Shown: positions 6,945 to 13,313 of the stretch, one piece after another
Layout: the number at the start of each line of letters is the position of its first letter
How positions within the stretch are numbered: the first letter of the stretch is position 1
NCBI GenBank assembly: GCA_038750655.1
Contig: JBCDGZ010000148.1
Span: forward strand, 1 to 17,801
Direction: 5' to 3'
Length of the DNA stretch: 17,801 bases
DNA from: JBCDGZ01 sp038750655
Lineage (GTDB): Bacteria > Bacteroidota > Bacteroidia > Chitinophagales > Saprospiraceae
Position numbers and translations under genes: made by a program
The notes under the pieces: model-generated
Told to the model about the DNA's origin: nothing
Seen by the model: only the letters and a program-made list of their open reading frames with translations
Database searches by the model: none

Positions 6945-7832
6945 ATGCCTAAAATCTTTACTTTTTTCCTTCTTGGCCTCTTCACTCCCCTCGCTAGCCA
7001 AGCCGCTCCGCCTGCGGATTCGTTGCTGGTAGAAGAAGCCGCAGTCATCAAAGTCATTCAGCAATTGTTCGATGGGATGCGAGCCAGCGATAGCAGTAGC
7101 GTACGGGCCGTCTTTGAGTCGGGTGCTACACTGACTTCGATTTTTGTCAATCCGAAGGGGGAGCCTCAGCGACGCCCCGGCGGCATCGATGCTTTTGTGA
7201 CTTCCATTGGTACGCCGCACGATGAAGTCTACGATGAAAAGATATGGTCCTATGATGTCCAAATCGATGGACGGATGGCGGTTGCCTGGACGGAGTATAC
7301 CTTTTACCTTGGGGAGAAGATGAGCCACTGTGGGGTCAATGCTTTTACCCTTTTCAAGGGGACGGAGGGCTGGAAAATTACCGATATTAACGATACCCGT
7401 ACCCGCCGTAATTGTCGAACAGAACCGATTGATTCGAAGCCCCAAATTGATAGCCTCATGAACCGCTGGCACCGGGCCGCCGCCGTTGCTGATGAGGAAA
7501 CTTTCTTTGGCAGTATGACTCCGGATGCCATCTACCTGGGTACTGACGATACGGAACGCTGGCAGCGCGACGAGATGCGCAAGTGGTCTACCAAATACTT
7601 TGAGCGCGAAAGCGCCTGGGCCTTTACACCGCACAGCCGGCAGGTTTATTTGTATAAGGATGGGCAGATGGCCTGGTTCGAAGAAAAGCTCCAAACCTGG
7701 ATGGGGCCCTGCCGGGGTTCGGGGGTGGTGCAGCGTGTGGGGAAGAAATGGAAGATTGTCCACTACAACCTGGCGGTGACGGTGCCCAATGATAAGGTCA
7801 AGGCTTTTATTGAATTGATCGAAAAGCCTTGA
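6945..7832 (+). CDS. Secreted protein with two NTF2/SnoaL-like domains, 295 aa
   Basis: Residues 1-20 are a type I signal peptide (hydrophobic core, then ASQA before APPAD), so the protein is exported, probably to the periplasm. Two cone-like NTF2/DUF4440-type domains follow, about 28-158 and 166-282. Each begins with an I-x2-hydrophobic-x3-W/F-type helix, then an aspartate-rich turn, and each ends in strand motifs of the type GWKITDIN (142-149) and KKWKIVHYN (267-275). The first half most resembles putative lumazine-binding/NTF2 proteins and the second resembles SnoaL-like/DUF4440 proteins. Catalytic or binding function is unknown. Cys129, Cys157 and Cys256 could form disulfides after export. 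The gene is convergent with the TonB-dependent receptor, with 11 nt between stop codons. Confidence 0.82.
   Translation: MPKIFTFFLLGLFTPLASQAAPPADSLLVEEAAVIKVIQQLFDGMRASDSSSVRAVFESGATLTSIFVNPKGEPQRRPGGIDAFVTSIGTPHDEVYDEKIWSYDVQIDGRMAVAWTEYTFYLGEKMSHCGVNAFTLFKGTEGWKITDINDTRTRRNCRTEPIDSKPQIDSLMNRWHRAAAVADEETFFGSMTPDAIYLGTDDTERWQRDEMRKWSTKYFERESAWAFTPHSRQVYLYKDGQMAWFEEKLQTWMGPCRGSGVVQRVGKKWKIVHYNLAVTVPNDKVKAFIELIEKP
7798..7832. terminator. 11-bp perfect hairpin ending on the stop codon of the NTF2-like gene
   Basis: TCAAGGCTTTT (7798-7808) and AAAAGCCTTGA (7822-7832) are perfect inverted copies around a 13-nt loop. The right arm ends exactly with the TGA stop. The stem sits between convergent genes and could act in both directions, but no long T-run follows. 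Confidence 0.45.
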
Positions 7833-7843
7833 GGTACTTTGTC

Positions 7844-10513
7844 TCAGAATTTATATTTGACATTGAGGTTGGCGTAGCCCGCTAGCACATCAAAGACGGT
7901 TTCTTCAAAGAAATTGGTGTTGAAATTGGTTTCTACCTGCTGCGGGCTGTTGAGATTGAGGAGGTTGTTGGTTACGATACTGAATTCCCAGGGGCTCTTC
8001 GGCTGACGGTATTTGATTCTGGGGCTGAGGATAAAAATACGCCGCTCTAGCTGCCCACTTTGGAAGTAGGCGTAGCCCATATCGAGGTACCAACTGAAGC
8101 CGCTTTTGTATTTTCCGTTAAAATTGACGAACGGCCGCAAGGTTTGTAAACGATTGTCCAACTCGATAAGGCTATAGTTGACGGTATTGCGGGCGAGCTT
8201 CATTCCAGTTTCGAAGTTTAGCCCTGATGAATTAAATTTAGACAGTAACTTCAATTCTCCGGTAAACAGAAGCGCGGACGATTGATTCTCTACCTGTTCA
8301 ATAAAATTAATGCTGTTCTGATCCGAGACATAGGAGTTAAAATGTATAGCCAATGGCAGTCTCTGCAACTTGTAATCCAATAAAAACAGTACCGACCAAG
8401 CCTCTTCCAAAGGCACAATGCGGTTATTGATCTCATTGAGCGCCACATCAGTATTGGTGTTTGAGCTGACTACATTGCTTTTGCGACTGTAAGAAGCATT
8501 GAGGCTCGCAACAGTACCGGAGAACAGGTCAAAGATATACCAACGCAACTGAAAATTATTGAATGGAATGACGGAGTTGACATCGACGTTATCATTGGTA
8601 TTCACCGTCCGGAAATCTTGAACGAGGAATTGGCTAAGCCCCCGTCGCAGCGCCGGAAAGCTATTGGAGTGAGCGTATTGAAAACTCAACACATGGGTAC
8701 TCTTGAACTGCGCAGTAACACCGACCTTAGGAAAAAAGGCCGATAAAAAATCACGCGGCGTAGCATTGAGCTGCGACTCGATGAGGTGGTAGTCCAATCC
8801 CAATTGATAGCGCATCAGCCGACCATTATTGAACCGATAATCCAGTCCAACCTGGTGATCAAAGCGATCTAGCTCAAGGTCATTGCTAAATTCAGGGCGA
8901 GGAACATCAGTCATTTCCGTCTGGAAACGATGCTGGCTGTAGGTGGAACCCAAGTGAAATTTGAAGCCATGCGCTCCCTTTTTTATTGCCAGCTTCGCCT
9001 GCACCCCGAGGTCATCCTTATCAAAAATTTGTTCCTGCACTAAGCCGTAATTCTCATTTTGAAAAACGAGGTTTAAAAATGGAGCATTGGACTGTAGGGC
9101 AAAGCGCTGATCCTCTCGTGATAATTGATGAAAAGCATTGATCGTTAGTAAGGTTCTTTTTTTCAATCGCCGAATATGGCTGATCTGTTGGCCCAGATTG
9201 AACGTCCGATTATCCTTCTCATCATCAAAGACACTAGTTACTGTTCCTCTTTCATCTATGATATTGCTGTTGATCTGATCCCGGAGGGGGTTGAAGTTGA
9301 GGGTATAATTGAAAATGGATTTATCGTTGGGTTTGAAATCTGCATTAATAACGGTGGTATTTAAAAAGAACTGCCCCGTATTGTTAGTAGTCATCTGCGT
9401 CCTAAAGGGTGTAGAGTTGGAAAAGAAATCTCGGGTAGTGATCCGGGACTGGTTTTGGTTAGTTTGGCTGAGGATGGAATAACCGTTGACTTTGAATTGA
9501 GCCGAAGGCTGCCAGACCATATTGGCAGCGGCGAAGGCCGTCCGCTTTTCTCGGACATTATCACCAGAAAGTAGGAAAGAAGGCAAATCACGCTCATCAA
9601 AAATCTGTACTTGCTCTCCACCAGAGTTTTTCATAAACTTTTGTACCCCTCCATGCAAAGACATATAATCCTCGAAGGTCAGTGCTTGCGCTCCGGTGTT
9701 GTTATAATCGCTGATCACACTCATCTTTAGCTTCCTACCAAATTGGAAAAGATTGGCGTGGGCCAAAAAGCGATTGTTGAGTCCACCCTCCAAGGCCACA
9801 TCGCCCGTAACTTTTCCCTTGAAGCTGTCTTTGATATTAACGTTTAGTGCAACCTTATCACTCTCCTCTACATCCTGCACACTGGAAAATTCCTGGTATT
9901 TGTTCAGCAATTCAACATTTTCCAGCATTTCAGCAGAAATATTCTCGGTTGCTAATCGATGCTGATCATCGAAGAATTCAACGCCGTCAATTAGTAATTT
10001 ATCAATCTTGCGGCCATTAGCTTTAATTTTCCCCTTATCATCTACCTCCAAACCCGGCAGGCGACCGAGTACATCGCCCAAGTTCTCTTCCGTACCGTTG
10101 GTAAATTTCTTTAGATTATAAATGATAGTATCATCGACAGCCTGCATCTTAAGCGCCTCAGCATTGATGACTACTTCGGCAAGTTCATTGGCTGATGGTT
10201 GGAGGACAAAGCCTAGATGGACGGCTTGTTGATCATTGGTTAAAGACAATCGCCTGCGCGCTGTCTGGTAACCCAGATAGGAAACTTTTAATGCTACGTC
10301 TCCAACAAAATCGGTACTCAACTCAAAGTTTCCATGATCATCACTTACTGCAAAAGTGATAAGGCTAGAGTCCGCAGCTTGCAATACCTGTACGTTGGCG
10401 TAGGCTAGTGGGATGGCCGCTTTATCTTCAATACTTCCGACAATGCGAGTTTGTGCATTTAGCAATAAGTTACTAAACAGCAAGGTGACCAATAATATGT
10501 GTACCAACTTCAT
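7844..10513 (-). CDS. TonB-dependent receptor-like outer-membrane protein with CarboxypepD_reg-like N-terminus, 889 aa
   Basis: An outer-membrane beta-barrel of the type that repeatedly accompanies GLPGLI proteins. The signal peptide is residues 1-20 (cut before Gln21). A carboxypeptidase-regulatory-like domain follows (about 22-110: IVGSIEDKAAIPLAYANVQV, then GNFEL and LGYQTARRRL). A plug-like domain comes next (about 120-235, with DTIIYNLKKFTNGTEENLGD and LPGLEVDDKGKIKANGRKID), in place of a classic TonB plug. The rest is alternating beta strands ending in the aromatic C-terminus NVKYKF. No clear TonB box is seen and substrate is unknown. The gene follows the GLPGLI gene by 11 nt, so the two form an operon. 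Alternatives are a non-TonB outer-membrane barrel (OMP_b-brl_3 group). Confidence 0.87.
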   Translation of the reverse strand: MKLVHILLVTLLFSNLLLNAQTRIVGSIEDKAAIPLAYANVQVLQAADSSLITFAVSDDHGNFELSTDFVGDVALKVSYLGYQTARRRLSLTNDQQAVHLGFVLQPSANELAEVVINAEALKMQAVDDTIIYNLKKFTNGTEENLGDVLGRLPGLEVDDKGKIKANGRKIDKLLIDGVEFFDDQHRLATENISAEMLENVELLNKYQEFSSVQDVEESDKVALNVNIKDSFKGKVTGDVALEGGLNNRFLAHANLFQFGRKLKMSVISDYNNTGAQALTFEDYMSLHGGVQKFMKNSGGEQVQIFDERDLPSFLLSGDNVREKRTAFAAANMVWQPSAQFKVNGYSILSQTNQNQSRITTRDFFSNSTPFRTQMTTNNTGQFFLNTTVINADFKPNDKSIFNYTLNFNPLRDQINSNIIDERGTVTSVFDDEKDNRTFNLGQQISHIRRLKKRTLLTINAFHQLSREDQRFALQSNAPFLNLVFQNENYGLVQEQIFDKDDLGVQAKLAIKKGAHGFKFHLGSTYSQHRFQTEMTDVPRPEFSNDLELDRFDHQVGLDYRFNNGRLMRYQLGLDYHLIESQLNATPRDFLSAFFPKVGVTAQFKSTHVLSFQYAHSNSFPALRRGLSQFLVQDFRTVNTNDNVDVNSVIPFNNFQLRWYIFDLFSGTVASLNASYSRKSNVVSSNTNTDVALNEINNRIVPLEEAWSVLFLLDYKLQRLPLAIHFNSYVSDQNSINFIEQVENQSSALLFTGELKLLSKFNSSGLNFETGMKLARNTVNYSLIELDNRLQTLRPFVNFNGKYKSGFSWYLDMGYAYFQSGQLERRIFILSPRIKYRQPKSPWEFSIVTNNLLNLNSPQQVETNFNTNFFEETVFDVLAGYANLNVKYKF

Positions 10514-10524
10514 CGGGATGCTGC

Positions 10525-11265
10525 TTAATACCCACCACCTATCGTCAAAGTACCATTATTACTGTTCTTCCTGATATTAGCCAGCATCTCGTTCAGTATG
10601 CCATAGTACGCTTCTAGGGTCACTCTTTTGCCCTTAGTTGGTCGCTTGAAATCGTAGGGATTATCTTTCAAGAAATTGACCTTAGTCGCACTAATGGTTT
10701 TGGTTTGTAGCTCTATTTCCAGAATTAGACCGGGCAGATGACCAAATTCCTTCGGCCCAACATTTAACGGAATTTCTTCGGTATACCAAGCAACAACTGG
10801 CTCACCAAAGTGAATCGTACTGGCTTTTTTACAAGTATACTGCCCAATCTCTTTGGTTTCTTTGCTAAACGTCCAATCAATTTTAGGCTGCTTGTCGTAG
10901 ATCAGGAAACGTCTCCCCAGAATATCGGCTTCCTTGATGAAGAGGTCCTCGCTTTGGTTGCGGTAGGCTCCCCCCGCCTCTCTGCCGATTTCGATGCGCT
11001 TAGTCGCCTCAGCATGAGCAGCAAAGTCTGTTATCACTTCCCCGTTTACACGCTGGTAGATCGACTCTCCTTTAGCAACTACTAGCGTATAAATTCGTGG
11101 CTTGGAGAGATGTGCCGCTACGCGGGCTCGGACCTTAGGATCAGTCTCTCCTCTTAGCTGGTACTCAATGTTAGCCTTCTGGCTATATTCGACCACAACA
11201 GTTTGCTGTGCGAATATTGAGGAAGCAAAAAATAAGAGTAGGAAGAGGAGTTGATAAAGTTTCAT
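10525..11265 (-). CDS. GLPGLI family protein (TIGR01200), 246 aa, secreted
   Basis: The family signature is present as FGHLPGLILEIE at residues 174-185, preceded by the usual VVAWYTEEIPLNVGPKEF. Residues 1-19 form a type I signal peptide (cut near FAQ-QT). Early features such as VEYSQKANIEYQLRG and the later FLIYDKQPKIDWTF fit the family. The function is unknown; members are exported and typically encoded with a carboxypeptidase-regulatory/TonB-receptor barrel, as here (11 nt to the next gene). I chose the ATG at 11265 because the signal peptide begins there; the open frame extends 21 residues upstream without likeness to a leader. A perfect 11-bp hairpin lies 29 nt upstream of the start. Confidence 0.92.
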   Translation of the reverse strand: MKLYQLLFLLLFFASSIFAQQTVVVEYSQKANIEYQLRGETDPKVRARVAAHLSKPRIYTLVVAKGESIYQRVNGEVITDFAAHAEATKRIEIGREAGGAYRNQSEDLFIKEADILGRRFLIYDKQPKIDWTFSKETKEIGQYTCKKASTIHFGEPVVAWYTEEIPLNVGPKEFGHLPGLILEIELQTKTISATKVNFLKDNPYDFKRPTKGKRVTLEAYYGILNEMLANIRKNSNNGTLTIGGGY

Positions 11266-11294
11266 AATAATAAGTTTTGATGGAGTTGGCTGAA

Positions 11295-11324
11295 TAGACT
11301 GCCAGCATTGGTACTGGCAGTCTA
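11295..11324. terminator. 11-bp perfect hairpin between the 78-aa gene and the GLPGLI gene
   Basis: TAGACTGCCAG (11295-11305) and CTGGCAGTCTA (11314-11324) pair perfectly around an 8-nt loop. In the leftward direction it lies 38 nt after the stop of the 78-residue gene and 29 nt before the GLPGLI start. The leftward downstream sequence has no T-run, so it may terminate partially, protect mRNA ends, or act as an attenuator. Confidence 0.55.
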
Positions 11325-11362
11325 TCATTTAAATATCATTTAACGATGCGACTATCGTCGAA

Positions 11363-11599
11363 TTAAAGGATAACAACAACGCAATCGAATCTACCAATGT
11401 AAGTATCATCTATAAACAGATCTACTCCATCGCTATCACATACAATAACAGTGAGGTCCTCGGCCTCTTCTGGAGTAACATAATAAGCATTGATTTCTGT
11501 CTTCTCAATTACAGGAAGCTCTGCCTCATTAGCGGCGAATGTAGCACTAGAAAGGAACATGCAAAATGCGAACGTGAGCAGGAAAAATAACTTTTTCAT
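11363..11599 (-). CDS. Small secreted protein of unknown function, 78 aa
   Basis: I do not recognise a family. The N-terminus is a clear type I signal peptide (MKK, hydrophobic core to about residue 17, cut near ATFA-ANEA). The mature part is about 56 residues, acidic in its first half (NEAELPVIEKTE, TPEEAEDL), then beta-like: LTVIVCDSDGVDLFIDDTYIG, ending in FDCVVVIL. Cys54 and Cys73 could pair after export. The C-terminal TVIVCDSDGVDLFIDDTYIG resembles a short PEGA-like or beta-hairpin unit, but this is only a resemblance. It starts at an ATG at 11599 with the leftward upstream sequence rich in A/T. It is the first of three exported-protein genes in the same direction, followed by GLPGLI and the receptor. 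Confidence 0.7.
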   Translation of the reverse strand: MKKLFFLLTFAFCMFLSSATFAANEAELPVIEKTEINAYYVTPEEAEDLTVIVCDSDGVDLFIDDTYIGRFDCVVVIL

Positions 11600-11663
11600 A
11601 ATTTGAAAGTGTTAAAAGGTTAAAAAATGAATAAAATTTCCCGTCAGGCATGCTACATTAGCA

Positions 11664-11777
11664 GCATAGCCATCTGGTAGTTATGACTGTAGGAGGTCTA
11701 ACTCTATATTGTTATGTATCTGGATGTTTGTGCATCAGCATTGCGACATAGAAGCTACTAGATGGCTTTTGCTATGC
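11664..11777. repeat. Two-part inverted repeat with 74-nt central loop; possible structured RNA
   Basis: The left arm GCATAG-CCATCTGGTAG (11664-11680) pairs with CTACTAGATGG (11755-11765) and, after a 5-nt bulge, with CTATGC (11772-11777). All 17 left-arm positions pair, with one G-T wobble. The arms enclose 74 nt. The structure sits 65 nt upstream of the 78-residue gene, as a leader element or a separate RNA might. It could also be a degenerate dispersed repeat. Confidence 0.45.
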
Positions 11778-11945
11778 CTACAATAGTGGATACCATTCGA
11801 CGATTCTATCACAAATAAACTTTCCGAAAAGATACAATTGGACGGTTAATAGTATTGAGTAGATGGACTGCGAAAAATAATACTCTGCTTAAAGGCAGAT
11901 GTAGAGAGGAATGTTATTTTGTTAAATTTTCACTTTATAGAATGC

Positions 11946-11998
11946 AAATCCTCGACAAAAGTTCAGAGGGGGTCTGATTTTATCGAGGATTTTTCCGT
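11946..11998 (+). terminator. Strong intrinsic terminator with T-rich tail (rightward)
   Basis: AAATCCTCGA (11946-11955) pairs with TCGAGGATTT (11983-11992); inside, AAAA pairs with TTTT after one mismatch, and TCAGA pairs with TCTGA around a GGGGG loop, with a 2-nt bulge. The rightward tail reads TTTTTCCGTTTTATTTT, a good U-tract. Leftward the tail is only TTT. It lies 43 nt downstream of the leftward rhodanese gene, so it may work in both directions, but its polarity fits a rightward transcript better. Confidence 0.72.
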
Positions 11999-12034
11999 TT
12001 TATTTTGATTTATTGGTGGTGGTCCAACAAAGTC

Positions 12035-12337
12035 CTAGCTGCCGAAGGCATCCTGCCAAGCCAGTACGCCGCCCGTCAGGTTGCGCACATTGGTGAATCC
12101 GGCCTGCTGCATCATTTGCTGCGCCATCCCAGAACGGCCTCCCGAACGACAGTGGACGACGACTTCTTTGTCTTTAAATTGATCTAGAGAGGGTAAGTGC
12201 TCAACAACCTGATTGAGCGGAATAAGCTTTGCGCCGAGATTGAACTCATTGTACTCATGAGGCTCACGGACATCGATGAACACAAAATCATCACTGCTAT
12301 CCAGCTTTTGTTTGAGTTCTTGGACTGTTATATCCAT
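12035..12337 (-). CDS. Single-domain rhodanese-like sulfurtransferase, 100 aa
   Basis: A compact GlpE/PspE-type rhodanese domain that moves sulfane sulfur through an active-site cysteine persulfide. DVREPHEYNEFNLGAKLIPL (22-41) is the conserved CH2A-like strand region. The active loop is C63-R-S-G-G-R-S (63-69), with the six-residue loop length of sulfur-carrying rhodaneses. NLTGGVLAW (86-94) is the usual C-terminal motif. I chose the ATG at 12337, where likeness to other single-domain rhodaneses begins (MDITVQELKQKLD). An ATG at 12385 would add 16 residues and lie only 31 nt from the PASTA gene. The same-strand position behind ligase and PASTA suggests co-transcription, but no functional link to the cell wall is evident. 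Confidence 0.92.
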   Translation of the reverse strand: MDITVQELKQKLDSSDDFVFIDVREPHEYNEFNLGAKLIPLNQVVEHLPSLDQFKDKEVVVHCRSGGRSGMAQQMMQQAGFTNVRNLTGGVLAWQDAFGS

Positions 12338-12416
12338 CGCGATAGTTTTTTGGTTTGTATTGATAATCGGGCGAAAATAAGCCATTTCTAATAGTTAACA
12401 AAATAAATCAAGCTCC

Positions 12417-13313
12417 CTACAGCCCCTGCTCCTCCGAATCGTAGCCCCGCTCAATCGAACTTTCTTCCTCGCAACCATCCGGTCGATGCTGAGTGATGTA
12501 CAGATCAACCTGTTCGCCAATGCGAATATTGACGCCCGCCCGATAGCGCGGTACCTGCCGCCATACAAAGGCCGTCTCGCGATCGGTAACAGTAGCATCA
12601 GGAATGATGGAGCCAATATTAAGATTGAAATTTCCAATCAGGAAGCTGGCTGCATCGTACTGCTTACAGACCACATTGGGGATGGGCACCGTACCGCCGC
12701 CCCGCTCCGTTACCACAAAATTCAAAGTCGTTCCCATCGGCACCTTGAAGCCCTCAATCAGCTGGTCGGTAATTTCTTCCTCGTTATAACGTACTTCCAA
12801 AATGGTATTGGGCTCTAGCTTATTGCTAAATTTTCGGTCTACAATTTTTGCGTTGACGCCCAGGCGGCGCAGCTTTCGGCTGTATTGCGTAAAATCGTCG
12901 TTCCCGCCCGTAATGTCCGGCAGGTTGACCAGATCGGGGCTGGCCTTGGTGATGGTCAGGTAAATCTTGCGGTTTTCCTTTACCCTGGATAGTGGTTTAG
13001 GGTTTTGCTCCAGAACCTCCAAAGGAGGCTTACCCACTACAAAAATAGAATCACTGATGACGATAGAAAAACTGCGACTCTCCGCCTTGCGAACAGCATC
13101 CTGTAGCGGCATTCCGATGTAATTGTGCACCTGCAGCGATTCCCCGTGGTTGGTGTAGCACTGTAGCCACCAGAAAACGAAGAACATCAAAAAACCAAAG
13201 GTGAGCAGCATGGCTGCAAAGTTTTTGATGAAAATGGCACTGGAGATAAAGTAAAAGGTCTCGCGGGCATAACGCTTAATCCTGTTCCAGATGCTGTTGA
13301 AGACTTCTTTCAT
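12417..13313 (-). CDS. Membrane-anchored protein with three PASTA domains, 298 aa
   Basis: A basic, amphipathic N-terminus is followed by one membrane helix (about residues 31-51). The remainder faces the periplasm and contains three PASTA repeats: about 60-123, 126-203 and 207-275. Each has the pattern hydrophobic-P-x-hydrophobic-x-G, helix, two strands (YIGMPLQDAVRKAES; NLPDITGGNDDFTQYSRKL; IPNVVCKQYDAASFLI). An acidic tail (EEESSIERGYDSEEQGL) ends the protein. PASTA domains bind peptidoglycan stem peptides or beta-lactams in other proteins; here there is no kinase or transpeptidase domain, so a scaffold or sensor role is inferred. The ATG at 13313 lies inside the upstream ligase gene: the two overlap by 38 nt, which suggests translational coupling. 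Ligase next to PASTA is a recurring arrangement in Bacteroidota. Confidence 0.9.
   Translation of the reverse strand: MKEVFNSIWNRIKRYARETFYFISSAIFIKNFAAMLLTFGFLMFFVFWWLQCYTNHGESLQVHNYIGMPLQDAVRKAESRSFSIVISDSIFVVGKPPLEVLEQNPKPLSRVKENRKIYLTITKASPDLVNLPDITGGNDDFTQYSRKLRRLGVNAKIVDRKFSNKLEPNTILEVRYNEEEITDQLIEGFKVPMGTTLNFVVTERGGGTVPIPNVVCKQYDAASFLIGNFNLNIGSIIPDATVTDRETAFVWRQVPRYRAGVNIRIGEQVDLYITQHRPDGCEEESSIERGYDSEEQGL

Larger units (their letters stand above)
11600..12034. other. Gene-free stretch with several secondary structures
   Basis: 435 bases between the rhodanese stop and the small secreted-protein start, both leftward genes. No open frame here looks coding. It contains a two-part inverted repeat (11664-11777), a short TCTGC/GCAGA hairpin (11884-11899), and a long rightward-type terminator (11946-11998). 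The promoter for the 78-residue gene should lie here, but I find no convincing TTTG/TAnnTTTG pair. Confidence 0.6.
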
